64,000 nucleotides of DNA, taken from positions 310,001-374,000 of the forward strand of contig NC_134026.1 in the NCBI RefSeq assembly GCF_964204645.1, in the 5' to 3' direction. The notes under the pieces are model-generated. The model saw only the letters and a list, made by a program, of their open reading frames with translations. It did no database searches and was not told the origin of the DNA. The position numbers were made by a program, and so were the translations under genes. This DNA is from Tubulanus polymorphus (lineage: Eukaryota; Nemertea; Palaeonemertea; Tubulaniformes; Tubulanidae). Below, piece after piece: positions 46,401 to 59,300 of the stretch (position 1 is its first letter; each line of letters opens with the position of its first letter).

Positions 46401-49400
46401 TCAACTGTCATGTAGAAACGTGACAAACAAACTGAATTTTCAGTGTGGTACAACACTGATGACCTCCTTAAATACTGCTGCTTGCTGCTGCGTGTTAATT
46501 AATACACTCTGTTATGGGGTGATATTGAGTTTTGGTGAGTTTTGCTCCCTGATCATCTTTATTGCGACTTTACATTTTAAATGTATGAATATTCAAAACA
46601 GCTATCCATCGATAGCTTTGTGGTGGTTGAATCATTGAAATTTTACTGGTGTTGGTACATTGTATATATTGTAATATATGTCGGTGAAATGGGATTGATC
46701 ATGTTTCCTGATCATCCGTATTGCGACTTTACGTTTTAAATGTATAAATATTCAAAATAGCTATCCATCGATAGCTTTGTGGTGGTTGAATCATTGAAAT
46801 GTTACTGGTGTTGGTACATTGTATATATTGTAATATATGTCGGTGAAATGGGATTGATCATGTTTCCTGATCATCCTTATTGCGACTTTACGTTTTAAAT
46901 GTATAAATATTCAAAATAGCTATCCATCGATAGCTTTGTGGTGGTTGAATCATTGAAATGTTACTGGTGTTGGTACATTGTATATATTGTAATATATGTC
47001 GGTGAAATGGGATTGATCATGTTTCCTGATCGTCCTTATGCGACTTTACGTTTTAAATGTATAAATATTCAAAACAGCTATCCATCGATAGCTTTGTGGT
47101 GGTTGAATCATTGAAATGTTACTGGTGTTGGTACATTGTATATATTGTAATATATGTCGGTGAAATGGGATTGATCATGTTTTGTGATCATCCTTATTGC
47201 GACTTAACGTTTTAAATGTATAAATATTCAAAACAGCTATCCATCGATAGCTTTGTGGTGGTTGAATCTTTGAAATGTCGCTGGTGTTGGTACATTGTAT
47301 AGATTGTAATATATGTCGGTGAAATGGGATTGATCATGTTTTGTGATCATCCTTATTGCGACTTAACTTTTTAAATGTATAAATATTCAAAACAGCTATC
47401 CATCGATAGCTTTGTGGTGGTTGAATCTTTGAAATGTCGCTGGTGTTGGTACATTGTATAGATTGTAATATATGTCAGTGAAATGGGATTGATCATGTTT
47501 TGTGATCATCCTTATTGCGACTTTACGTTTTAAATGTATAAATATTCAAAACAGCTATCCATCGATAGCTTTGTGGTGGTTGAATCATTGAAATAATGCT
47601 GGTGTTGGTTCTGTGTATATATTTTGTAATATATGTCGGTGAAATGGGATTGATCATGTTTCCTGATCGTCCTTATGCGACTTTACGTTTTAAATGTATA
47701 AATATTCAAAACAGCTATCCATCGATAGCTTTGTGGTGGTTGAATCATTGAAATGTTACTGGTGTTGGTACATTGTATATATTGTAATATATGTCGGTGA
47801 AATGGGATTGATCATGTTTTGTGATCATCCTTATTGCGACTTAACGTTTTAAATGTATAAATATTCAAAACAGCTATCCATCGATAGCTTTGTGGTGGTT
47901 GAATCTTTGAAATGTCGCTGGTGTTGGTACATTGTATAGATTGTAATATATGTCGGTGAAATGGGATTGATCATGTTTTGTGATCATCCTTATTGCGACT
48001 TAACTTTTTAAATGTATAAATATTCAAAACAGCTATCCATCGATAGCTTTGTGGTGGTTGAATCTTTGAAATGTCGCTGGTGTTGGTACATTGTATAGAT
48101 TGTAATATATGTCAGTGAAATGGGATTGATCATGTTTTGTGATCATCCTTATTGCGACTTTACGTTTTAAATGTATAAATATTCAAAACAGCTATCCATC
48201 GATAGCTTTGTGGTGGTTGAATCATTGAAATAATGCTGGTGTTGGTTCTCTGTGTATACTGTATCAGCAAATATTATCACATTACGCATTTTAAAAGTGT
48301 TATACTCAAAGATGCTATTGTTTGATTGCTTCACTTTGGTTCCTTGCACCTGAAGGTTGTTAACTGTCATATAGAAACGTGACAAACAAACTGATTTGTC
48401 AGTGTGTTACAAGACTGATGACCTCCTTTAATACTGCTGCTTGCTGCTGCGTGTTAATTAATACACTCTGTTTTGGGGTGATATTAAGTTCAGGAGTCTC
48501 CTCTTTCCTTCTTCAACTGTCATGTAGAAACGTGACAAACAAACTGAATTGTCAGTGTGTTACATCACTGATGGCCTCCTTTAATACTGCTGCTTGCTGC
48601 TGGGTGTTAATTCTTACCACCTTCCATGAACTTCTTGAATTATTACATTAAACATTATTACAATAAGAATTATTACATTAAACATTATAACATCATGAAT
48701 CATCCTCCTTAAATACTGCTGCTTGCTGCTGGCTCTGTATTGAGGTGATATTGATCACAGGAGTCTTCTCCTTCCTTCTTCAACTGTCATGTGGAAACGT
48801 GACAAATGAACTGAATTGTCAGTGCGTTACAACACTGATGACCTCCTTTAATACTGCTGCTTGCTGCTGGGTGTAAATTCTTACCACCTTCCATGAACTT
48901 CTTGAATTATTACATCAAACATTATTACAATAAGAATTATTACATTAAACATTATAACATCATGAATCATCCTCCTCAAATACTGCTGCTTGCTGCTGGC
49001 TCTGTTTTGGGGTGATATTGAGTTCAGGAGTCTCCTCCTTCCTTCTTCAACTGTCATGTAGAAACATGACAAACGAACTGAATTGTCAGTGTGTTACAAC
49101 ACTGATGGACTCCTTTAATACTGCTGCTTGCTGCTGGGTGTAAATTCTTACCACCTTCCATGAACTTCTTGAATTATTACATCAAACATTATTACAATAA
49201 GAATTATTACATTAAACATTATAACATCATGAATCATCCTCCTCAAATACTGCTGCTTGCTGCTGGCTCTGTTTTGGGGTGATATTGAGTTCAGGAGTCT
49301 CCTCCTTCCTTCTTCAACTGTCATGTAGAAATGTGACTAACAATCTGAATTTTCAGTGTGGTACAACACTGATGACCTCCTTAAATACTGCTGCTTGGTG

Positions 49401-50225
49401 CTGGGTGTTAATTAATACACTCTGTTATGGGGTGATATTGAGTTTTGGCGAGTTTGCTCCCTGATCGTCCTTATTGCGACTTTACGTTTTAAATGTATAA
49501 ATATTCAAAACAGCTATCCATCGATAGCTTTGTGGTGGTTGAATCTTTGAAATTTCGCTGGTGTTGGTACATTGTATATATTGTAATATATGTCGGTGAA
49601 ATGGGATTGATCATGTTTCCTGATCGTCCTTATTGCGACTTAACGTTTTAAATGTATAAATATTCAAAGCAGCTATCCATCGATAGCTTTGTGGTTTTTG
49701 AATCTTTGAAATGTCGCTGGTGTTGGTTCTGTGTATATATTGTAATATATGCCGGTGAATTGGGATTGATTATGTTTCCTGATCGTCCTTATTGCGACTT
49801 ATTACGTTTTAAATGTATAAATATTCAAAACAGCTATCCATCGATAGCTTTGTGGTGGTTGAATCATTGAAATGCTACTGGTGTTGGTACATTGTATATA
49901 TTGTAATATATGTCGGTGAAATGGGATTGATCATGTTTCCTGATCATCCTTATTGCGACTTTACGTTTTAAATGTATAAATATTCAAAACAGCTATCCAT
50001 CGATAGCTTTGTGGTGGTTGAATCATTGAAATAATGCTGGTGTGGTTCTCTGTATATATTGTATCAGCAAATTATTATCACATTACTCATTTTAAAAGTG
50101 TTATACTCAAAGATGCTATTGTTTGATAGCTTCACTTTGGTTCCTTGCACCTGAAGGTTGTTATCTGTCATATAGAAACGTGACTAATGAACACAATTGT
50201 CAGTGTGTTACAACACTGATGACCT
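43425..50225. repeat. Two-component higher-order repeat (unit A 153/154 bp, unit B about 158 bp)
   Basis: Unit A (CTCCTTTAATACTGCTGCTT ... GGGGTGATATTGAG ... CATGTAGAAACGTGAC) makes runs at about 43,425-44,390, 45,260-46,545 and 48,370-49,455. Unit B (TTATTGCGACTTTACGTTTT ... AGCTATCCATCGATAGCT ... ATATGTCGGTGAAATGGGAT) makes runs at about 44,391-45,130, 46,546-48,240 and 49,456-50,040. A shared junction segment (GTATCAGCAAATATTATCAC ... CCTTGCACCTGAAGGTTGTT) ends each A-B cycle at about 45,140-45,275, 48,240-48,380 and 50,045-50,180. Some A copies carry a TTATTACATTAAACATTATT insertion. Cysteine-rich open frames here are repeats of non-coding DNA. Confidence 0.92.
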
Positions 50226-50639
50226 CCTTCAATAGGTGTTGATGGAAGTTACATGTTACAAAACACTGTCGGTAAATCACTGCTAAACAATTGTTTGTGA
50301 TAAAATTGAAATTTAGTGATCCCTCCCCCTCTTGAATTGTCAAGTTAATTGTGACATAAACTGAATTGTAAGTGACTTAAGGCTGGGGTGATATTGAGGT
50401 TTAATGCCTTCCCCTCCTTTCCCTTCTTGAATTGACAAGACTGAATTGTTAGTGACTTGATCATATTACTCCACTTAAGGAGTGATAAAATTGTGGGCGT
50501 CTTAACTCTGATGATGAGGTAAACCAGTTTCTAAATCTGTGAGCCGACAGTGTAAAAAACTGTTAGAATTCAAATTGCTTTAAACATCTTCAGAAAGATG
50601 GTTGATCATCGTAAACACTGGTGAAAACAATTTACATCC

Positions 50640-50765
50640 CAATTTGCACCTGACGTCCCAATTTACACTTGACATCCCATTTTGCACTTGACGTCCCACT
50701 TTGCATTTGACGTCCAAATTTGCACTTGACGTCCCACTTTGCACTTGACGTCCCACTTTGCAGTT
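50640..50765. repeat. 19-bp tandem repeat with GACGTC in most units
   Basis: TTGACGTCCCACTTTGCAC-type units repeat about 6-7 times. Most copies hold GACGTC, a CRE-like core. The minus-strand frames through it are repeat artefacts. Confidence 0.85.
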
Positions 50766-51489
50766 GCACCGACGCATCGATTGCACTAAACACTGGCACA
50801 CCCGCGGGTCCATGCGCATGGTTAACAAATTGATCAGCATGCAGCATGCCATCTTTGTGTGTGGAAATAATTTACAAACAGCTGTGAGTTTAAAATTAAA
50901 GAAGGTATGTTTGTGTCATTTCTTGTACAATCTCCAACAACGATGATGTAAAGAAAAACATAATGTCCATTTTATTATGTTGTAAAAATGAAAAGTGTTG
51001 CATAGTTAAATATTAATGAGTAAAATGAGAGAAAAGAGGAAGAAAGAGAGTCCCAGAGAGAGAAGCGTTGAATTGGTGTCTGTTGTCAGCAGAGATCGTA
51101 GGAAATCTCCACCCCTCAAACAGAAAGTTCAAGATGATACCGAAAGTTTCTGAGGTTCTGAGAAATTTCGCTAAGTCAAGACTATAAATCAGGTAAAATA
51201 TATATTGCTATAAATTGTTTTGTAGATAAGAATTGAAATTTCTTTTTTTAAGAATTATTCATTTTTTGTGTACATTATAGTATTGAGCTTGTGGTTGGCT
51301 GTACAATATCAGATGACGGGAAGATCAGATCAGAGATGCTGAACAATTTCTTCTTTCAGTGTTTGTCTGTAGAAATCGAAGGTATCTGAGGAATCTCCAC
51401 ATCAAACAGAAAGTTCAAGAATTACTAAAAGTTGCTGGAGTTCTGAGCACTTTCTTTTTTAAGTCATAAGTCTGAATTGACTATAATCA

Positions 51490-51930
51490 GGTATAATTGA
51501 ACTTGATATGAATTTCATTGTAGGAACAGCAGACTTAATGAAGCTGGTTACTTTTATTCTATGTATTTCTGTTGTAGCCAGTGGTTTGTCTGTTTGTTGG
51601 TTGTTGGTAGAGAGGAAAGGAACACATCGGAGTTCACAAAGCGTTCAGCAAATTTCTCAAGGTCCAAGTCATGAGTCTGAATTGACTATAAATCAGGTAT
51701 AATTAAACCCGATATGAATTTCATGGTAGGAACAGCAGACTCAATGAAGCTGGTTACTTTTATTTCATGTATTTCTGTTGTAGCCAGTGGTTTGTCTGTT
51801 TGTTGTGGTCGTTGTTGGTAAAGACATGTAATACTAGAGGAAAGGGAAACATCAAAGTTCTGGAAGTGTTGAGCAAATTTCTCCAGGTCGATGTCGTGAC
51901 TCTGAATTGACTATAAATCAGGTATAGTTG
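51490..51930. repeat. About 207-bp direct duplication
   Basis: GATATGAATTTCATTGTAGG ... ATGAAGCTGGTTACTTTTAT ... GTAGCCAGTGGTTTGTCTGT occurs at about 51,507 and again at about 51,712. Related ACATCAAACAGAAAGTTCAA segments lie at 51,110 and 51,395, and a TATTGAGCTTGTGGTTGGCT segment at 51,282 and 52,000. Confidence 0.8.
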
Positions 51931-52074
51931 AAATTTATCTTTGGTGAAGAGTCTTAAAAATGATATCATTATTCATATTTTGTGTTTTGTCATTGTAGTA
52001 TTGAGCTTGTGGTTGGCTGTAGAACATCAAACGGCAGGAAAAGATCAGATCAGAGATGCCGACCAATATCTCCA

Positions 52075-52350
52075 TCAATTCGGGACTTTCAGTGATTGTT
52101 ACCCTCGAGTTAGCGCAGTTCCGTAGATGCTGACCAGTTTCTCCGTCAAATTTGGACTTTCAGTGTTTGTTACCGCTAGTTATCGTAGTTCCAGAGATGC
52201 CGACCAATTTCTCCGCCAAATTGGGACTTTCAGTGTTTGTTACCACGAGTTATCATAGTTCCAGAAATGCCGAACAATGTCTCCGTCAAATCAGGACTTT
52301 CAGTGTTTGTTACTGCGAGTTAGCCTAGTTCCAGAGATGCCAAACAATTT
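52075..52350. repeat. About 81-bp tandem repeat, about 3.5 copies
   Basis: GGACTTTCAGTGTTTGTTAC, then GAGTTA.C.TAGTTCC and AGATGCCGACCAATTTCTCC recur. No coding support. The following 52,350-52,935 shows no gene. Confidence 0.8.
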
Positions 52351-52937
52351 CTCTGAGGCTGATGGCTTCAGGGATAGGTTGAATGTAAATACACATTGTA
52401 CATCTATTGGAAAATAAATATGAACTGATGGTTTGATTGGCTGGTTTGTTGTTGAATCTGATTGTGGGTTATTAATTACTGATGTGCTGCGACTTAGCGT
52501 TTTATATGCATACATTTCAAAGGGCTTCTCTTGTTTTTGTTGTGCTGGTTAAATTATTTTGTAAATGATAATTGAGGATGTCAAACTTTGGTTTAGAGTT
52601 TTGTTACAGTGATGAATGAATGCACTGTATATGTGGAGATTATGTACTTGTGACTGCGTTTGTTTTTGTAAATACATTTATTTTTTTTTAAATGATTGTT
52701 TTTATGTTGCATCTCATTCTGAGGATGTTAAACTCTTAACTCAAGATACTCGGTTTGCTCTGGACTTTGATTATTATATTGATGAATACATTGATTTTAT
52801 GGTGTTTGATTATCTGTTGAACTATTGTTTATGAATACCATTTGAACTACTAACCACTAGTTGTTTTAACATCAGTATCATTAATGGTCAGTTGTTCTCT
52901 ACAAATTATATGTGTTATTATTTCTTTATATAATGTA

Positions 52938-53314
52938 CGGTGGACTCTCTTAACTAGAATCATTTCAAGTCCAGTCACTTGGAGTAATGATTTTCCAAGC
53001 TTACATCAACTTGGACATAAAGACATTGAACTATTGCATTGAAATTCTTTTATCTGCAGGTGACAATTATCACCTTGTCTTTATTGATTCGAGTTAGTCA
53101 AGTCTATTGTACATGGATTCTTTTTTCTCTGGAAGTGAATTAAATGAAACGAGACGACAGTTGAACCCCATTAGTACGATTGTGTTTAGGACGAAAACCG
53201 TTTATTACGATCAGATTTTCGGCATGTCCCGGCTAATTTACATCGATCCATATTTTGATAATACGACAATTTCACTTTCAACAATAAGATTTGTATTTAA
53301 CTAAGGATCCACTG
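52938..53314. mobile_element. Pogo/Tigger-like non-autonomous DNA transposon, 377 bp
   Basis: Ends are CGGTGGACTCTCTTAACTAG and, on the other strand, CAGTGGATCCTTAGTTAA, flanked on both sides by TA (52936-52937 and 53315-53316), the expected target duplication of the Tc1/mariner-pogo group. There is no transposase frame. Its right end touches the start of the 9-kb satellite. Confidence 0.65.
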
Positions 53315-53316
53315 TA

Positions 53317-56300
53317 AAACTGGAGTATCCCGGGTTCAAACCCATCAATTGCTGTGATTCAGAGTGGTCCTGATGGATAAAGGATGAACAGGGGTATCCC
53401 GGGTTCAAACCCATCAATTGCTGTGATTCAGAGTGGTCCTGATGGATAAAGGGTGAACAGGGGTATCCCGGGTTCAAACCCATCAATTGCTGTGATTCAG
53501 AGTGGTCCTGATGGATAAAGGATGAACAGGGGTGTACCGACCGTACAGTGCTGCCGCTATGCTCATCGTTAGCGGGATTTCCATACACTAACTAAAGTCA
53601 ACTCTGGCAATCGACGTACTGTCCAGTTGTACTCCGTGACCTTAGCTTGCCAGAGTTGACTAACGTTAGTGTATAAAAATTCCGCTAACGATGAGCATAG
53701 AGGCAGCACCGTACGGTAAAATGTTGATATCTTAACAAAAGTAATTACTGATACTGATTCAGAGAGGTCCTGATGCTGAATAGAGGATGTACAGGGGTGT
53801 CTCGATTTTTAACCCATCAATTGCTGTGATTCAGAGTGGTCCTGATGCTGAATAGAGGATGTACGGGGGTGTCTCGATTTTTAACACATCAATTGCTGTG
53901 ATTCAGAGTGGTCCTGATGCTGAATAGAGGATGTGCAGGGGTATCCCGGGTTCAAACCCATCAATTGCTGTGATTCAGAGTGGTCCTGAGGCTGAATAGA
54001 GGATGTACAGGGGTATCCCGGGTTCAAACCCATCAATTGCTGTGATTCAGAGTGGTCCTGATGAATAAAGGATGAACAGGGGTGTACCGACCGTACAGTG
54101 CTGCCGCTATGCTGATCGTTAGCGGGATTTTCATACACTAACTAAAGTCAACTTTGGCAATCGACGTGCTGTCCAGTTATACTCCGTGACCTTAGCTTGC
54201 CAGAGTTGACTAACGTAAGTGTATAAAAATTCCGCTAACGATGAGCATAGAGGCAGCACCGTACGGTAAAATGTTGATGTCTTAACAAAAGTAATTACTG
54301 ATACTGATTCAGAGCGGTCCTGATGCTGAATAGAGGATGTACAGGGGTGTCTCGATTTCTAACCCATCAATTGCTGTGATTCAGAGTGGTCCTGGTGGAT
54401 AACGGATGTACAGGGGTATCCCGGGTTCAAACCCATCAATTGCTGTGATTCAGAGTGGTCCTGATGCTGAATAGAGGATGAACAGGGGTATCGCGTGTTC
54501 AAACCCATCAATTGCTGTGATTCAGAGTGGTCCTGGTGGATAAAAGATGTACAGGGGTGTCCCGGGTTCAAACCCATCAATTGCTATGATTCAGAGTGGT
54601 CCTGATGCTGAATAGAGGATGTACGGGGGTGTCTCGGGTTCAAACCCAGTAATTACTGATACTGATTCAGAGTGGTCCTGATGCTGAATAGAGGATGAAC
54701 AGGGGTGTCTCGATTTCTAACCCATCAATTGCTATGATTCAGAGTGGTCCTGGTTGATAACGGATGTGCAAGGGTATCCCGTGTTCAAACCCATAAATTG
54801 CTGTGATTCAGAGTTGTCCTGATGGATAAAGGATGTACAGGGGTATCCCGGGTTCAAACCCATCAATTGCTGTGATTCAGAGTGGTCTTGATGGATAAAG
54901 GATGAATAGGGGTGTACCGACCGTACAGTGCTGCCGCTATGCTCATCGTTAGCGGGATTTTCATACACTAACTAAAGTCAACTCTTGCAATCGACGTGCT
55001 GCCGAGTTGTACTCCGTGACCTTAGCTTGCCAGGGTTGACTAACGTTAGTGTATAAAAATTCCGCTAACGATGAGTATAGAGGCAGCACCGTACGGTAAA
55101 ATGTTGATAACTGATTCAGAGCGGTACTGATGCTGAATAGAGGATGTACAGGGGTGTCCCGTGTTCAAACCCATCAATTGCTGTGATTCAGAGTGGTCCT
55201 GATGGATAGAGGATGTACAGGGTTATCCCGGGTTCAAACCCATCAATCGCTGTGATTAAGAGTGGTCCTGATGGATAAAGGATTAACAGGGGTATCCCAG
55301 GTTCAAACCCATCAATTGCTGTGATTCAGAGTGGTCCTGATGCTGAATAGAGGATGTACGGGGGTATCCCGGGTTCAAACCCATCAATTGCTGTGATTCA
55401 GAGTTGTCCTGATGGATAAAGGATGTACAGGGTTATCATGGGTTCAAACCCATCAATTGATGTGATTCAGAGTGGTCCTGATGCTGAATAGAGGATGTAC
55501 GGGGGTATCCCGGGTTCAAACTCATCAATTGATGTGATTCAGAGTGGTCCTGATGCTGAATAGAGGATGTACGGGGGTATCCCGGGTTCAAACCCATCAA
55601 TGGCTGTGATTCAGAGTGGTCCTGATGGATAAGGGTTTAACAGGGGTATCCCAGGTTCAAACCCATCAATTGCTGTGATTCAGAGTGGTCCTGATGCTGA
55701 ATAGAGGATGTACGGGGGTATCCCGGGTTCAAACCCATCAATTGCTGTGATTCAGAGTTGTCCTGATGGATAAAGGATGTACAGGGGTATCTCGGGTTCA
55801 AACCCATCAATTTCTGTGATTCAGAGTGGTCCTGATGCTGAATAGAGGATGAACAGGGGTATCCCGGGTTCAAACCCATCAATTGCTGTGATTCAGAGTG
55901 GTCCTGAGGCTGAATAGAGGATGTGCAGGGGTATCCCGTGTTCAAACCCATCAATTGCTGTGATTCAGAGTTGTCCTGATGGATAAAGGATGAACAGGGG
56001 TGTACCGACCGTACAGTGCTGCCGCTATGCTCATCGTTAGCGGGATTTTCATACACTGACTAAAGTCAACTCTGGCAATCGACGTGCTGTCCAGTTATAC
56101 TTCCGTGACCTTAGCTTGCCAGAGTTGACTAACGTTAGTGTATAAAAATTCCTCTAACGATGAGCATAGAGGCAGCACCATACGGTAAAATGTTGATAAC
56201 TGATTCAGAGTGGTCCTGATGCTGAATAGAGGATGTACGGGGGTGTCTCTGGTTCAAACCCTTCAATTGCTGTGATTCAGAGTGGACCTGATGCTGAATA

Positions 56301-59300
56301 GAGGATGTACGGGGGTGTCTCGGGTTCAAACCCATCAATTGCTGTGATTCAGAGTGGTCCTGATGGATAAAGGATGTACAGGGGTGTCCCGACCGTACAG
56401 TGCTGCCGCTATGCTCATCGTTAGCGGGATTTTCATACACTAACTAAAGTCAACTCTTGCAATCGACGTGCTGCCGAGTTGTACTCCGTGACCTTAGCTT
56501 GCCAGGGTTGACTAACGTTAGTGTATAAAAATTCCGCTAACGATGAGTATAGAGGCAGCACCGTACGGTAAAATGTTGATAACTGATTCAGAGCGGTACT
56601 GATGCTGAATAGAGGATGTACAGGGGTGTCCCGTGTTCAAACCCATCAATTGCTGTGATTCAGAGTGGTCCTGATGGATAGAGGATGTACGAGGGTGTCC
56701 CGTGTTCAAACCCATCAATTGCTATGATTCAGAGTGGTCCTGATGCTGAATAGAGGATGTACAGGGGTGTCTCGGGTTTAAACCCAGTAATTACTGATAC
56801 TGATTCAGAGAGGTCCTGATGTTGAATAGAGGATGTACAGGGTTATCCCGGGTTCAAACCCATCAATTGCTGTGATTCAGAGTGGTCCTGATGCTGAATA
56901 GAGGATGTACGGGGGTATCCCGGGTTCAAACCCATCAATTGCTGTGATTCAGAGTTGTCCTGATGGATAAAGGATGTACAGGGGGTATCTCGGGTTCAAA
57001 CCCATCAATTGCTGTGATTCAGAGTGGTCCTGATGCTGAATAGAGGATGTACGGGGGTGTCCCGGGTTCAAACCCATCAATTGCTTTGATTCAGAGTTGT
57101 CCTGATGGATAAAGGATGTACAGGGGTATCCCGGGTTCAAACCCATCAATTTCTGTGATTCAGAGTGGTCCTGATGCTGAATAGAGGATGAACAGGGGTA
57201 TCCCGGGTTCAAACCCATCAATTGCTGTGATTCAGAGTGGTCCTGAGGCTGAATAGAGGATGTGCAGGGGTATCCCGTGTTCAAACCCATCAATTGCTGT
57301 GATTTAGAGTGGTCCTGATGGATAAAGGATGAACAGGGGTGTACCGACCGTACAGTGCTGCCGCTATGCTCATCGTTAGCGGGATTTCCATACACTAACT
57401 AAAGTCAACTCTGGCAATCGACGTGCTGTCCAGTTGTACTCCGTGACCTTAGCTTGCCAGAGTTGACTAACGTTAGTGTATAAAAATTCCTCTAACGATG
57501 AGCATAGAGGCAGCACCGTACGGTAAAATGTTGATAACTGATTCAGAGCGGTACTGATGCTGAATAGAGGATGTACAGGGGTATCCCGTGTTCAAACCCA
57601 TCAATTGCTGTGATTCAGAGTGGTCCTGATGCTGAATAGAGGATGTACAGGGGTATCCCGGGTTCAAACCCATCAATTTCTGTGATTCAGAGTGGTCCTG
57701 ATGCTGAATAGAGGATGAACAGGGGTATCCCGGGTTCAAACCCATCAATTGCTGTGATTCAGAGTGGTCCTGAGGCTGAATAGAGGATGTGCAGGGGTAT
57801 CCCGTGTTCAAACCCATCAATTGCTGTGATTTAGAGTGGTCCTGATGGATAAAGGATGAACAGGGGTGTACCGACCGTACAGTGCTGCCGCTATGCTCAT
57901 CGTTAGCGGGATTTCCATACACTAACTAAAGTCAACTCTGGCAATCGACGTGCTGTCCAGTTGTACTCCGTGACCTTAGCTTGCCAGAGTTGACTAACGT
58001 TAGTGTATAAAAATTCCTCTAACGATGAGCATAGAGGCAGCACCGTACGGTAAAATGTTGATAACTGATTCAGAGCGGTACTGATGCTGAATAGAGGATG
58101 TACAGGGGTATCCCGTGTTCAAACCCATCAATTGCTGTGATTCAGAGTGGTCCTGATGCTGAATAGAGGATGTACAGGGGTATCCCGGGTTCAAACCCAT
58201 CAATTGCTGTGATTCAGAGTGGTCCTGATGGATAAAGGATTAACAGGGGTATCCCAGGTTCAAACCCATCAATTGCTGTGATTCAGAGTGGTCCTGATGC
58301 TGAATAGAGGATGTACGGGGGTATCCCGGGTTCAAACCCATCAATTGCTGTGATTCAGAGTGGTCCTGATGGATAAAGGATTAACAGGGGTATCCCAGGT
58401 TCAAACCCATCAATTGCTGTGATTCAGAGTGGTTCTGATGCTGAATAGAGGATGAACAGGGGTATCCCGGGTTCAAACCCATCAATTGCTGTGATTTAGA
58501 GTGGTCCTGATGGATAAAGGATGAACAGGGGTGTACCGACCGTACAGTGCTGCCGCTATGCTCATCGTTAGCGGGATTTCCATACACTAACTAAAGTCAA
58601 CTCTGGCAATCGACGTGCTGTCCAGTTGTACTCCGTGACCTTAGCTTGCCAGAGTTGACTAACGTTAGTGTATAAAAATTCCTCTAACGATGAGCATAGA
58701 GGCAGCACCGTACGGTAAAATGTTGATAACTGATTCAGAGCGGTACTGATGCTGAATAGAGGATGTACAGGGGTATCCCGTGTTCAAACCCATCAATTGC
58801 TGTGATTCAGAGTGGTCCTGATGCTGAATAGAGGATGTACAGGGGTATCCCGGGTTCAAACCCATCAATTGCTGTGATTCAGAGTGGTCCTGGTGCTGAA
58901 TAGAGGATGTACAGGGGTGTCCCGTGTTCAAACCCATCAATTGCTGTGATTCAGATTGGTCCTGATGGATAGAGGATGTACGGGGGTGTCCCGTGTTCAA
59001 ACCCATCAATTGCTGTGATTCAGAGTGGACCTGATGCTGAATAGAGGATGTACGGGGGTGTCTCGGGTTCAAACCTATCAATTGCTGTGATTCAGAGTGG
59101 TCCTGATGGATAAAGGATGTACAGGGGTTTCCCGACCGTACAGTGCTGCCGCTATGCTCATCGTTAGCGGGATTTTCATACACTAACTAAAGTCAACTCT
59201 TGCAATCGACGTGCTGCCGAGTTGTACTCCGTGACCTTAGCTTGCCAGGGTTGACTAACGTTAGTGTATAAAAATTCCGCTAACGATGAGTATAGAGGCA

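Noticed and set aside
43428-49464. Cysteine-rich plus-strand frames (VSSFLLQLSCRNVTN repeats)
   Set aside because: Translations of the 153/154-bp satellite unit. Frames break where the unit is 154 bp.
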